DNA from: Lachnospiraceae bacterium
GTDB lineage: Bacteria > Bacillota > Clostridia > Lachnospirales > Lachnospiraceae
NCBI GenBank assembly: GCA_017624835.1
Contig: JAGAMG010000026.1
Span: 1-64,000 of the forward strand
Length of the DNA stretch: 64,000 bases
Direction of reading: 5' to 3'
The notes under the pieces were generated by a model that did no database searches, was not told the DNA's origin, and was given only the letters and a program-made list of their open reading frames with translations. Below are positions 19,702 to 29,732 of the stretch, in pieces. Both the position numbers and the translations under genes were made by a program. How positions within the stretch are numbered: position 1 is the first letter of the stretch; each line of letters begins with the position of its first letter.

Positions 19702-20565
19702 ATGGCATCAATGCGTGATATAAAGCGCCGGAAAAGTAGTATCCAGGGCACACAGCAGATAACCAAGGCCATGAAGCTTGTCTCAACCGTAAAATTGCAA
19801 CGTGCAAGAGCAAATGCAGAACGTTCTAAATCCTATTTTGATTGCATGTACAATACTGTTAACAGTATTTTGTCCCGTGTAGGTCATATAGAGCATAAAT
19901 ATTTGCTTCCCGGCAAATCTCCCAAGAAGGCGGTAATTGTAATTACCTCTAACAGAGGACTTGCAGGAGGCTACAACTCCAATGTGGTAAAGCTGATTAC
20001 CAAAAATGAGAATTGGAATCAGGAGGATGTAGTTATTTATGCTATTGGTAATAAGGGACGTGAAGCATTAGCAAGAAGCGGCTATGAGATTAAGGAGGAA
20101 TTGCCCGAGGTAATTGAAGAGCCTGCATATGCAGATGCAATGCAGTTGTCGGCACGTTTGCTGGCTGCCTTTGCTGCTGATGAGATTGGTGAGATTTATC
20201 TGGCGTATACTTCCTTTAAGAATACCGTGAGCCATGTTCCCACTCTGTTGAAGCTTCTGCCTGTAGAAATGGAAAGCACTTCTGAAGAGCAGATTCATGA
20301 TGGCGGTGCTATTATGAATTTTGAGCCGGAGGATGTGGAGGCACTTGATATGATTGTGCCCAAGTACATTACAAGCCTGATTTATGGTGCAATGATGGAG
20401 GCAGTTGCCAGTGAAAACGGTGCCCGTATGCAGGCAATGGATAATGCTACCAGCAATGCAGAAGAAATTATCAGTGATTTGTCATTGAAGTATAACAGAG
20501 CAAGACAGGGCTCCATTACACAGGAGTTAACAGAAATTATTGCGGGAGCAGAAGCTCTCGGTTAA
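19702..20565 (+). CDS. atpG: ATP synthase F1 subunit gamma
   Basis: Central rotor shaft, 287 residues. Both terminal helices are conserved: MASMRDIKRRKSSIQGTQQI and MDNATSNAEEIISDLSLKYN with the signature RQGSITQELTEIIAGAEAL. ITSNRGLAGGYNSN is the family core motif. A 130-base gap with two hairpins follows, unusual in an otherwise tightly packed operon. Confidence 0.96.
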   Translation: MASMRDIKRRKSSIQGTQQITKAMKLVSTVKLQRARANAERSKSYFDCMYNTVNSILSRVGHIEHKYLLPGKSPKKAVIVITSNRGLAGGYNSNVVKLITKNENWNQEDVVIYAIGNKGREALARSGYEIKEELPEVIEEPAYADAMQLSARLLAAFAADEIGEIYLAYTSFKNTVSHVPTLLKLLPVEMESTSEEQIHDGGAIMNFEPEDVEALDMIVPKYITSLIYGAMMEAVASENGARMQAMDNATSNAEEIISDLSLKYNRARQGSITQELTEIIAGAEALG

Positions 20566-20655
20566 GGGCGAAAAGTTTATCTAAGGCTGCATAGGACGCA
20601 GCCTAAGTTAAACTATGTTTCGCCCGGAAGAATCGCTTGCGATTCTTCCATAGTT
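20566..20655 (+). promoter_or_regulatory. Paired intercistronic hairpins between atpG and atpD
   Basis: Directly after the atpG stop, GGGCGAAA (20566-20573) pairs with TTTCGCCC (20618-20625), continuing inward with AGTTTA/TAAACT and AGGCTGC/GCAGCCT. The next bases form a perfect hairpin, GGAAGAATCG-CTTG-CGATTCTTCC (20626-20649). Alternatively AACTATG (20611-20617) pairs with CATAGTT (20649-20655), which would break the first hairpin. No T-run follows, so these are not ordinary terminators. They could be mRNA processing or stabilising elements that adjust AtpD output, or a small palindromic repeat inserted into the operon. Confidence 0.65.
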
Positions 20656-20659
20656 ATGA

Positions 20660-22087
<1,428 letters not shown>

Positions 22088-22111
22088 TATTAAGAAAGGA
22101 ATGGTATCTGT

Positions 22112-22513
22112 ATGGCGGATAAGCATTTTCAATTGCGTATCATTACACCTGACAGAGTCTTTTATGAAGGCGATGTTGAGATGGTGGAATTTAATACCAC
22201 AGAAGGACAGATTGGTGTTTTGCCGGGACATATTCCTATGACAGTTATCATAAAGCCGGGAATCCTTCATATATATGAGGAAGATGCGGAAAAAAATGCG
22301 GCACTTCATTCAGGCTTTGTAGAAATTTTGCAGGAAAGAGTAACTATTCTTGCAGAGGTAATAGAGTGGCCGGATGAAATCGATGCTACACGTGCGGAGG
22401 AAGCAAAGCAGCGAGCAGAAGAAAGACTTCGTAGCCGTACACCGGAGACAGATATTATGAGAGCGGAAACGGCATTGCTTAGAGCAATGGCACGTATTGA
22501 AGTTCTTAAGTAG
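22112..22513 (+). CDS. atpC: ATP synthase F1 subunit epsilon
   Basis: 133 residues. The N-terminal beta-sandwich (FQLRIITPDRVFYEGDVEMV and VLPGHIPMTVIIKPG) and the C-terminal two-helix regulatory segment (RAEEAKQRAEERLR, ETALLRAMARIEV) are both present, so the inhibitory form could exist. GAAAGGAATGG upstream. Last gene of the atp cluster. Confidence 0.95.
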   Translation: MADKHFQLRIITPDRVFYEGDVEMVEFNTTEGQIGVLPGHIPMTVIIKPGILHIYEEDAEKNAALHSGFVEILQERVTILAEVIEWPDEIDATRAEEAKQRAEERLRSRTPETDIMRAETALLRAMARIEVLK

Positions 22514-22524
22514 GTGTCACAGGA

Positions 22525-22568
22525 CAATGCGTAAGTGCATAGCTTATTAAAAAAGCTATGAGGCATTG
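22525..22568 (+). promoter_or_regulatory. Stem-loop over the ribosome binding site of the next gene
   Basis: CATAGCTT (22538-22545) pairs with AAGCTATG (22553-22560), and the outer CAATGC (22525-22530) pairs with GCATTG (22563-22568). The GAGG ribosome binding site at 22560-22563 lies between the two stems, eight bases before the ATG at 22571. The fold would limit access to it. Confidence 0.5.
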
Positions 22569-22570
22569 CT

Positions 22571-22990
22571 ATGGATTGGAATTCCACAGGAATACATTCT
22601 TTCCACGCAAATGTACCTCTTCCCTTCTTTATGACCCATCAGGGATATATGGGAGCGGAACAGGAAAGGAAAGTACTGCAGGATTTGGAATATTTACAGT
22701 CTGCTTACCCAAATGAGGTGAAGCGATATCAGAGTAAAATCGCAGAAATATTGGACAAATTCGATTATGAAGGCAGTATGATATATGATGAATATCCGGA
22801 TTGCTATGGTCTTAGGAGAATGGCAGGAACGATAATTACCATATTGCAGAACGAGGAAAAGAAATATCCGGAAGAAGAACGCACACCGGACGCAAAATGG
22901 GTCTGGCTGGAAGATATGATTTTAGTACTTCTGTGTCATGAAATATACAAGCGAAGACACGGAGGAAGACGAGGAATCATAAAATTTTAG
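22571..22990 (+). CDS. Conserved hypothetical protein
   Basis: I do not recognise a named family. A 139-residue soluble, acidic-then-basic protein beginning MDWNSTGIHSFHANVPLPFF. The middle is helical and charged (QERKVLQDLEYLQSAYPNEV), with a YEGSMIYDEYPDCYGLRRM segment, and the C-terminus is basic (IYKRRHGGRRGIIKF). No membrane segment or signal. It follows atpC by 57 bases and may be the last cistron of that operon; the terminator at 23011 ends the unit. Confidence 0.65.
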   Translation: MDWNSTGIHSFHANVPLPFFMTHQGYMGAEQERKVLQDLEYLQSAYPNEVKRYQSKIAEILDKFDYEGSMIYDEYPDCYGLRRMAGTIITILQNEEKKYPEEERTPDAKWVWLEDMILVLLCHEIYKRRHGGRRGIIKF

Positions 22991-23010
22991 TACAATAAAA
23001 GGTAGAGATA

Positions 23011-23048
23011 AAACAAACCGTTTCCATAAAAGGAGCGGTTTGTTTTTT
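23011..23048 (+). terminator. Intrinsic terminator
   Basis: AAACAAACCG (23011-23020) pairs with CGGTTTGTTT (23036-23045), helped by an inner TCC/GGA pair, and is followed by a T-run. It probably ends the atp operon together with the hypothetical gene. Confidence 0.9.
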
Positions 23049-23148
23049 ACGCAGAAATAACGTTACTAATACCCCAAAATGTGTTATACTGTACGCGGAA
23101 AGAAAATCAAGCGGCGCGAAGCGACATAAAATTTTGAGAGTGTAGATT

Positions 23149-24315
23149 ATGGATGAGTTATTAAAAGTTTTACAGGAAACAATAAATCAGGATTTATTTC
23201 AGATAATATTAAGCAATACGAGGGATGCAAATCAAGCTACCAAGGTAAAAGTGCGTCCGGTAAAGATAAAAGAACAATTGCTTTTTCAGGAAACATTATA
23301 CAGGGGGACTCAGGTTTTTCATCAGAATTTTTCGGAAAAAGAAATGGTGGAACGGATACAAAATTATTTGGAGGGCTTGTTTAAGCAGGGTGAAATAAAG
23401 ACGGTATTGGAGGAGGTTACCGTATTAGTCAGTAAAAAGGGAAAAATTACAGTTAAGAGAAAGAAACAGGCATTTCCCGAAAGTAATATAAAGAGTGATG
23501 CTGAGCAGAAATTACAGCATAACCGAACCAAGCAGTATATATTGATGGATGGACAGCCGGTGGACTTTTTGGTAGGACTGGGCGTGCAGACGCCGGATGG
23601 ACGAGTTACCAAGAATCGTTATGATAAATTCCGTCAAATCAATCGATATTTGGAGTTTATTGAAGATGTTTTGGAGGAATTGCCAAAGGACAGAACAATC
23701 CGCATTATAGATTTTGGATGTGGGAAGTCTTATTTAACATTTGCAATGTATTACTATCTTCATGAATTACAGCATAGGGATATAGAGGTAACCGGGCTGG
23801 ATTTAAAGGCGGATGTAATTCGCCATTGCAACGAACTGGCTCAGAATTTGGGATATACACATTTGCATTTTGAAAAAGGGGATATTAGTACCTATGATGG
23901 AGCAGATGCAGTGGATATGGTGGTAACCTTACATGCCTGCGATACTGCTACAGATTATGCATTGGAAAAGGCGATAAAATGGGGAGCTAATGTAATTATG
24001 GCGGTTCCCTGCTGTCAGCATGAAATTAATAAGCAGATTAAGAGTGAAATGCTGAAACCGGTGTTGAAGTACGGCTTGATAAAGGAGCGGATGTCTGCTT
24101 TAATTACAGACGCCTTGCGGGCAAATTTGTTGGAGCAACAAGGCTATGATACCCAGATTTTAGAATTTATCGATATGGAGCATACTCCTAAAAATCTGTT
24201 GATACGTGCAGTAAAGAGAAAAGGTATGCAAGCCCGAAAAAAGAGGAATGATATTACGGAAGTGACAGAACTTTTACAAATATCACCTACATTGGAGCGT
24301 TTATTGAAGGAATAG
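23149..24315 (+). CDS. Class I SAM-dependent methyltransferase (Methyltransf_32-like)
   Basis: 388-residue cytosolic protein. The N-terminal 150 residues are unassigned. The C-terminal methyltransferase domain has the SAM loop IIDFGCGKSYLTFAM, acidic GLDLKADVI and the characteristic LHACDTATDYALEKAI and AVPCCQHEIN motifs. This CC-HE motif is seen in methyltransferases of the METTL25/RRNAD1-like group, some of which act on rRNA; the bacterial target is not established. It is five bases ahead of the next gene, so the two are co-transcribed. Confidence 0.8.
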   Translation: MDELLKVLQETINQDLFQIILSNTRDANQATKVKVRPVKIKEQLLFQETLYRGTQVFHQNFSEKEMVERIQNYLEGLFKQGEIKTVLEEVTVLVSKKGKITVKRKKQAFPESNIKSDAEQKLQHNRTKQYILMDGQPVDFLVGLGVQTPDGRVTKNRYDKFRQINRYLEFIEDVLEELPKDRTIRIIDFGCGKSYLTFAMYYYLHELQHRDIEVTGLDLKADVIRHCNELAQNLGYTHLHFEKGDISTYDGADAVDMVVTLHACDTATDYALEKAIKWGANVIMAVPCCQHEINKQIKSEMLKPVLKYGLIKERMSALITDALRANLLEQQGYDTQILEFIDMEHTPKNLLIRAVKRKGMQARKKRNDITEVTELLQISPTLERLLKE

Positions 24316-24319
24316 AAGC

Positions 24320-26851
24320 ATGAAGAAAACAATAATAAAATCACTGGCATTTGTGATTATTTTTTTAGTGTCCATTGTGGTCATTGGAAAAAGTATGAAC
24401 AAGGATCATGATAATTTAACAATGGAGATGGCGCCGGCAACACTTCCTACCATTTCCATGGAGAAAGATGGGATTTTATACAATCAGCTTCATGGTTATG
24501 TGGAGCCTATGGAAGTTGCCTATCAAAGAGATAATATTACAGTATTGGGCGAAAGTCGTAATACCAATATTTCTATAGATACCTATGGACGAAAAATAAA
24601 AGGGATTTCCATGCAGGTTAGAAACGTGGATGGAAGCAGATTGATTGAGGATACTCCCATTACGGAATATGAAGAAAATAAAGATTGGATTTTTGCAGAG
24701 CTGTCGTTAAAGGATTTGATAGAGAAGGATACGGAATATTCTCTTACCATTATATTGGAGCTGGATAATAGGCAGGAGGTCTATTATTATACTAAGGTTA
24801 TCTGGAGTGACCAGATGTACGTGGCTGAAAAAATGGCTTTTGTAATGGATTTTCATGAAAAGCTTTATAATAGAGAGGCTGCAAGAGAGCTGACAAAATA
24901 TTTGGAAACCAATTCCAAGCTGGAAAGTAATAGTTCCTTTCATAAGGTAAATATCCATAGCAGTTTTCGACAGATTACTTGGGGAGATTTAGCGGTTGAA
25001 GAAATAGGCGACCCCTTACTACAGCTTACTGCGGTGGCGAATCAGACAGCTTCCATGTTGATAAAATATATGGTTGCAACGCCTTCGGGAGAGGAAAAGA
25101 CTTATTATGAAGTAGAAGAATATTATCGCGTTCGATATACCACTGATAGAATATATTTGCTGGATTATGAGAGAACCATGACGCAGATACCGGATGTGAA
25201 CCGCATGTATGCCAATGATAAAATTCTTCTGGGTATTACCGCTGAGGATATTGCCATGGTAGAAAGTGAAGACGGAAATATTATTGTTTTTGAAGTGGCA
25301 AGAAAGCTGTGTAGCTATAATGTTACAACCAATAAATTGGCGGTGATTTTTTCCTTTTATGACGATAATAATATGGACGCAAGAACCGTATTTAAGGATC
25401 ATACCATTAAAATTCTGGATGTGGATGAAGGCGGAAATATTCGTTTTGCAGTTTATGGATATATGAACAGGGGACGGCATGAAGGAGAGGTTGGAATCCA
25501 AATTTACTCCTATGACAATGCTGTAAATACAATAGAAGAATTATTGTATATACCCTATCACAAATCCTATGAGGTATTGAAGGCGGAGTTAGAACAGCTG
25601 CTTTATCTTAATCGTGAGCGAATGCTTTATCTTTCCTTGGAAAACACAGTTTATGGAATTGATTTAGACACAAAGACCTATAACAGAATGGTAACTATTA
25701 CCCGGGATGAAAGTCTCTATGTGTCCGATAATCATAAGATAATTGTATGGCCGGGGCAGGAGGATGTTTACCATTGTAATAACTTAGTAATAAAGAATCT
25801 AAATAATGATACGCAGAATGTCATAACTGTGAAGCCGGGAGAAGTGATTCGCCCCCTTGGCTTTATGGGGGAAGATATTATATATGGTGTGGCAAAGGCA
25901 GAGGATGTAAAGGAAGAAAACTCCGGAAGAATCTTTTTCCCCATGTATAAGGTGTGCATTTGTAGTTCTGATGGTAAGCTTTTAAAATCCTATGAGCAAC
26001 CCGGAATTTATATTTCAGAGTGTAAAGTGGTGGATAATCAGATTACTTTGGAACGATTATCAAAAAGTACGGATGGAATTTATAAGGAAACCTCCGCTGA
26101 TCACATTATGAATAATATCGAAGAGGATATTGGTAAAAATATAATAGTATCTGCAAATATTGATATTTATGAGAGATATGTGCAAATAAAAACTAAAACC
26201 ACAATTGATAGTAAGAGCATAAAGATATTGACGCCAAAGGAAGTGGTTTTTGAAGGTGGAAGAGAAGTGGAACTGACACCGGAAACAAAGGTGGAAAGAT
26301 ATTTTGTGCAAGGACCCTATGGAATAGACGGAATTTACTGCGACCCCGGTCGGGCTGTAAATCTTGCCTATGAAAATTCCGGCGTGGTAGTAAATGATTC
26401 CGGAAATTGTGTATGGTTAAAGGGTAATCGGGTAAGCAGAAATCAGATTATGGCTATCAAGGAGGAGAGTGTAACAAAAACTAAGAGCAGCCTTGTGGTT
26501 TGTCTGGATACTATGTTGAAATTTGAAGGTATTATTCGAAATTCAGAGTATTTGCTGAGCAAAGGACAGACGGTTATGGATATTTTGGGAGATAATCTTC
26601 CGGACGCACAGGTGCTTGACCTTAGCGGTTGTGAATTGGATGCCGTTCTTTATTATGTAAATAAGGATATTCCTGTATTGGCGATTATGGAAAATGGCGA
26701 AGCGGTATTGGTGACTGGTTTTAATGAATACAATGTAGTAGTTATGGATCCTACTTCCAATTTTCTTGGAAAGGTTGGCATGAATGATGCTACAGAGTGG
26801 TTCCGCGATAACGGAAACCACTTTATAACATACATGAAAAATGAAAGTTAA
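24320..26851 (+). CDS. Large membrane-anchored extracytoplasmic protein with degenerate C39-like C-terminus
   Basis: 843 residues; no named family recognised. One N-terminal membrane anchor (SLAFVIIFLVSIVVIG) is followed by a long, beta-rich extracellular region. Its middle contains WD- or propeller-like stretches (KILLGITAEDIAMVESEDGN). The last 150 residues resemble a C39-like papain fold: SLVVCLDTMLKFEGI near the expected cysteine position and GEAVLVTGFNEYNVVVMDP where the catalytic histidine would normally stand, but that histidine is absent. It may be a non-catalytic binding domain. The stop overlaps the convergent queT end by four bases. Confidence 0.6.
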   Translation: MKKTIIKSLAFVIIFLVSIVVIGKSMNKDHDNLTMEMAPATLPTISMEKDGILYNQLHGYVEPMEVAYQRDNITVLGESRNTNISIDTYGRKIKGISMQVRNVDGSRLIEDTPITEYEENKDWIFAELSLKDLIEKDTEYSLTIILELDNRQEVYYYTKVIWSDQMYVAEKMAFVMDFHEKLYNREAARELTKYLETNSKLESNSSFHKVNIHSSFRQITWGDLAVEEIGDPLLQLTAVANQTASMLIKYMVATPSGEEKTYYEVEEYYRVRYTTDRIYLLDYERTMTQIPDVNRMYANDKILLGITAEDIAMVESEDGNIIVFEVARKLCSYNVTTNKLAVIFSFYDDNNMDARTVFKDHTIKILDVDEGGNIRFAVYGYMNRGRHEGEVGIQIYSYDNAVNTIEELLYIPYHKSYEVLKAELEQLLYLNRERMLYLSLENTVYGIDLDTKTYNRMVTITRDESLYVSDNHKIIVWPGQEDVYHCNNLVIKNLNNDTQNVITVKPGEVIRPLGFMGEDIIYGVAKAEDVKEENSGRIFFPMYKVCICSSDGKLLKSYEQPGIYISECKVVDNQITLERLSKSTDGIYKETSADHIMNNIEEDIGKNIIVSANIDIYERYVQIKTKTTIDSKSIKILTPKEVVFEGGREVELTPETKVERYFVQGPYGIDGIYCDPGRAVNLAYENSGVVVNDSGNCVWLKGNRVSRNQIMAIKEESVTKTKSSLVVCLDTMLKFEGIIRNSEYLLSKGQTVMDILGDNLPDAQVLDLSGCELDAVLYYVNKDIPVLAIMENGEAVLVTGFNEYNVVVMDPTSNFLGKVGMNDATEWFRDNGNHFITYMKNES

Positions 26852-27333
26852 CGGGGAAAAAGGTATTTTTGATATTTTTTTAGTGTGTTATATAAAAGGC
26901 TTCCCAATATACCGCAGGAAATAATTTCCCCAATTCCTACAGTAACACAAAAATAGGGAATGGAGCCTTCGAATTGGTAAACATAGGAAAGGACGAAGGG
27001 CACAATAATAGTATTGGCTAAAATGGGTGGCAGTGGTGCCATCCATTTTTTGTGGTTACGCAAGGCATAAGTACCCAGCGCACCCAGTAGTGTGGCAATG
27101 CTGCCCCAGAAAATATCCCAAAGCAGGCAGCCGGTAATAAAATTACTAAGGATGCAGCCGATAAATAAGCCGGGTATGGCAGCGGGAGTAAATAGGGGTA
27201 AAATGGTTAAGGCTTCTGAAAAGCGGACCTGAATGGCATAATTTGCCAAACCCAGAGCGTTGGCTATCAATGTAAGCACAACATAAAGAGCAGCAATCAC
27301 TGCTGCGTGGACGATAAATGTTACTTTCTTCAT
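26848..27333 (-). CDS. queT: Queuosine-precursor transporter QueT
   Basis: ECF-type substrate-binding membrane protein of 161 residues that takes up a queuosine precursor such as preQ1. About five to six membrane helices. It begins MKKVTFIVHAAVIAALYVVL and has VRFSEALTILPLFTPAAIPG and GCILSNFITGC, typical for QueT. The ECF energising module is not adjacent and would be shared. Its own promoter (27411-27438) and structured leader (27342-27404) suggest control by precursor. Confidence 0.88.
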   Translation of the reverse strand: MKKVTFIVHAAVIAALYVVLTLIANALGLANYAIQVRFSEALTILPLFTPAAIPGLFIGCILSNFITGCLLWDIFWGSIATLLGALGTYALRNHKKWMAPLPPILANTIIVPFVLSYVYQFEGSIPYFCVTVGIGEIISCGILGSLLYNTLKKYQKYLFPR

Positions 27334-27341
27334 TTTTTATT

Positions 27342-27404
27342 CTCCTGTAGTTTTATTTTTTCCCCGTCCCGGACGGTTTGGTCAGGAAGGTTTCGAACTG
27401 ACCG
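27342..27404 (-). promoter_or_regulatory. Structured queT leader, candidate preQ1-responsive element
   Basis: On the minus strand, GGTCAG (27398-27403) pairs with CTGACC (27380-27385) around a 12-base loop. A second hairpin CCGTC-CGG-GACGG (27364-27376) is followed by an A-rich tail. The TTCCT at the first loop/arm border (27384-27388) can pair with the AGGAG ribosome binding site (27342-27346), a pseudoknot that would block translation. queT genes are commonly under preQ1 riboswitches; I cannot match this to the class I consensus. Confidence 0.45.
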
Positions 27405-27410
27405 TTACTT

Positions 27411-27438
27411 AGTATACTACAAAACAGAGTAATGTCAA
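27411..27438 (-). promoter_or_regulatory. Promoter of queT
   Basis: Minus strand: consensus -35 TTGACA (27433-27438), a 16-base spacer and -10 TATACT (27411-27416). The start would be near 27404, so the whole structured leader is transcribed. Confidence 0.8.
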
Positions 27439-27486
27439 GTCTTTGAAAATAATATTTAAAACCATTTAATTTTCAGAAAATTATAC

Positions 27487-27515
27487 TTGAATGTTTATAG
27501 TTTTATGGTTATTAT
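27487..27515 (+). promoter_or_regulatory. Promoter of the chemoreceptor gene
   Basis: -35 TTGAAT (27487-27492), 17-base spacer, -10 TATTAT (27510-27515), giving a leader of about 50 bases. It looks like sigma-A and not the flagellar sigma type. Confidence 0.55.
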
Positions 27516-27572
27516 AGTAATATGGGCATAGTACTAATGAACTATATTACAAAAGAGTGAGAGGGTTTTGGT

Positions 27573-29039
27573 ATGGAAGAAAAACAAAAGAAAATCAGAA
27601 AGGTTGTTCCGAAAGAAGCAATTTTTAAAGTTATGCTGTATTTAACCTATGTGGTTTCCGCAGTATTTTTATTAAAAAATATCATAACCAAAGATGTGGG
27701 TGGCATGGTTGCGGTAGGATTGGTTTTATTAGTATTTACAGCAGTACTTCTACTGATGCGTATGATGAAGACGGCGGAAGAATCCATGCAACTGGTGGTG
27801 TCCATCGGATTAATCTTTGTAGTATTTGTTATCTCGCTTTTCAGTGGAAAATGCTATAGTGATGACTTTATATTGTATCTGGCAGTTATGGGTATTTCCG
27901 GTATGTATTTACGCCCCTACTATACACAAATACAGATTATCATTTGTGACATTTTATTAGTAATTCAATATCTGATTCACCCCGAAAAGGCTGAGTCTCT
28001 GAGTCAGTTTGTTATGTGTGGGGCAGTGTTTACTTTGGCGGGAGTTATCTTTTATCTGGCTATCAGTCGTGGTCGTTCCTTTATTGAAATTAGTCGTCAG
28101 CGCGCAGAAGAGGCAGAAATATTGTTGGAGTCCATCCGAAAAATGGGACAGGAATTGGAGAAAAACTTTGAAAGCTCATCTCAGGGGCTGGAGGGGCTAA
28201 AAAAAGCAAATACACAGCTTGATTGTAATGCTGCAGAATTACGTCAGGGTTCCTATGGAATTTCTTTTGTAGCCAAGGATGTTTCTGAAGCCTGTGAAGA
28301 AGTTTTGGCTAAGATACAGGAAACAGAACAGCAGGTGGATGCATTGACAAAAGAAGTTCGTGAATGTGAGGGTGCCTTGGCAGTAAATAGTCAAAATATG
28401 GCAGAAATGGGATTGCAAATGAAGGCTGTGCAGACTGCAACCGGTGAAGTGAATGAGGTATTCCGATTGTTGGGAATCCATATGCAGGAAATATTTGAAA
28501 TTACAGAGCAAATGAACAAGATATCTGCAAGCACCAATATGCTTGCTTTAAATGCTTCCATAGAAGCAGCCAGAGCAGGGCAGAGTGGCGCTGGTTTTGC
28601 AGTGGTTGCATCCAAGGTTCAGGAATTAGCTGTTGACAGTAATAAATGTTCTGAACGGGTTGAAGAGGTAGTAGCACAGATGCAAAATCAGATTCGGGAG
28701 ACTACCAGACATTTGACGACAAGCGGTCAGGTAATTGATGGCTCATTGGATACTCTTCAGGGGTTGCAAAACAGCTTTAAACAATTGATAAATGAGTTTG
28801 GCGATTTGTATGAGAATATCAATGTGCAAAATGAAAATATTAGTCAGGTGGATGGAATATTTGAGAATTTGAAAGAACGAATCAGTCAAATGAATTTGTA
28901 TTCTGAGGCAAATCAAATAGCAGTGGATGCTATGGCAGGTGCCATGAATCTGTATAAAGAAGGTATGGAGCATATGATAACGGATACGGAACAGGTGCGG
29001 GAATTATCCGGTGACATGCTTCGTGTGGCAAATCAGTAA
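27573..29039 (+). CDS. Methyl-accepting chemotaxis protein, polytopic N-terminus
   Basis: 488 residues. Six predicted membrane helices fill residues about 15-170 with short loops, so there is no large periplasmic sensor. A coiled-coil signalling domain follows, with the hairpin tip INKIS-type segment (MNKISASTNMLALNASIEAA) and RAGQSGAGFAVVASKVQELA. No HAMP domain is obvious. Ligand unknown; it may sense membrane or intracellular signals. No che or flagellar genes are near, so it works with a chemotaxis system elsewhere. Confidence 0.88.
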   Translation: MEEKQKKIRKVVPKEAIFKVMLYLTYVVSAVFLLKNIITKDVGGMVAVGLVLLVFTAVLLLMRMMKTAEESMQLVVSIGLIFVVFVISLFSGKCYSDDFILYLAVMGISGMYLRPYYTQIQIIICDILLVIQYLIHPEKAESLSQFVMCGAVFTLAGVIFYLAISRGRSFIEISRQRAEEAEILLESIRKMGQELEKNFESSSQGLEGLKKANTQLDCNAAELRQGSYGISFVAKDVSEACEEVLAKIQETEQQVDALTKEVRECEGALAVNSQNMAEMGLQMKAVQTATGEVNEVFRLLGIHMQEIFEITEQMNKISASTNMLALNASIEAARAGQSGAGFAVVASKVQELAVDSNKCSERVEEVVAQMQNQIRETTRHLTTSGQVIDGSLDTLQGLQNSFKQLINEFGDLYENINVQNENISQVDGIFENLKERISQMNLYSEANQIAVDAMAGAMNLYKEGMEHMITDTEQVRELSGDMLRVANQ

Positions 29040-29050
29040 GTGTGCGTTTT

Positions 29051-29626
29051 TCATAAGCCGGCACGATTCAGACGCTTGCGTACTTGGTAGCCCAAAGAGT
29101 AGGAAAGAAAAATTTTTACAATATCAAAAAGTAAAAAAGGCAGAACGGCAGAGGAAAATGCTGCCAAGAAGCTGAGCTTTGCCTGCAGAGTTAACCATAT
29201 GGTACCGAAGAAATAGCACACAAGAGTACCTAATAGTAGTCCAAGTAAGCAGGAAAAAACCTTTCCCTGCCATCTGTCCACAAAAAAACCACAAATAAGC
29301 GGCAGAAACAAATAACCAATGAGATAACCACCGGTGGGTCCAAGGAGCTTTCCCACGCCCCCGGTAAAGCCGGAAAATATTGGCAGACCTGCAAAACCCA
29401 AAAGAAGATACAGTAAGACACTTAGGAAGCTACGCTTTTGTCCCAAAACAATAATTACAAAATAAATCACAAAGGTGGCAAGTGACAGGGGGATGGGACT
29501 AAAAGGCAGTTGTATGGAGATGGGAGCTAATAGGCAAAGGGTTGCTGTCATTAAGCCGGTTAATGTCATAGTCTGAATGGATGAAGTTGATTTAGGGGAT
29601 TGGAGATTTTTATGGGATGGAGTCAT
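29051..29626 (-). CDS. bioY: Biotin transporter BioY
   Basis: ECF substrate-binding component for biotin, 191 residues from the ATG at 29626, about six membrane helices. Family marks: LAPISIQLPFSPIPLSLATF, GFAGLPIFSGFTGGVGKLLG and GPTGGYLIGYLFLPLICGF. A longer in-frame reading to 29782 would run through the prs terminator into the prs 3' end, and lacks a reason; AAGGA lies about 11 bases before the chosen ATG. No bio genes are adjacent, so it probably serves biotin auxotrophy. It converges with the chemoreceptor gene, 11 bases apart. Confidence 0.88.
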   Translation of the reverse strand: MTPSHKNLQSPKSTSSIQTMTLTGLMTATLCLLAPISIQLPFSPIPLSLATFVIYFVIIVLGQKRSFLSVLLYLLLGFAGLPIFSGFTGGVGKLLGPTGGYLIGYLFLPLICGFFVDRWQGKVFSCLLGLLLGTLVCYFFGTIWLTLQAKLSFLAAFSSAVLPFLLFDIVKIFLSYSLGYQVRKRLNRAGL

Positions 29627-29672
29627 GGTAAAGTGGTTCCTTCCGGGCAATGTTAAAATAATTGATAAAAGT

Positions 29673-29704
29673 AAGCGCATCAAGAAGAATTTTCTGATGC
29701 GCTT
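29673..29704 (-). terminator. Terminator after prs
   Basis: AAGCGCATCA (29673-29682) pairs with TGATGCGCTT (29695-29704) around a 12-base loop with inner A/T complementarity. On the minus strand it follows prs and is trailed by a T-rich stretch. It lies just ahead of bioY. Confidence 0.8.
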
Positions 29705-29732
29705 TTTAAATGCATATTTAGGGGCTTGCTTT

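Noticed and set aside
27342..27404. Class I preQ1 riboswitch
   Set aside because: The small-stem plus loop and tail consensus of class I is not found; kept only as a candidate structured leader.
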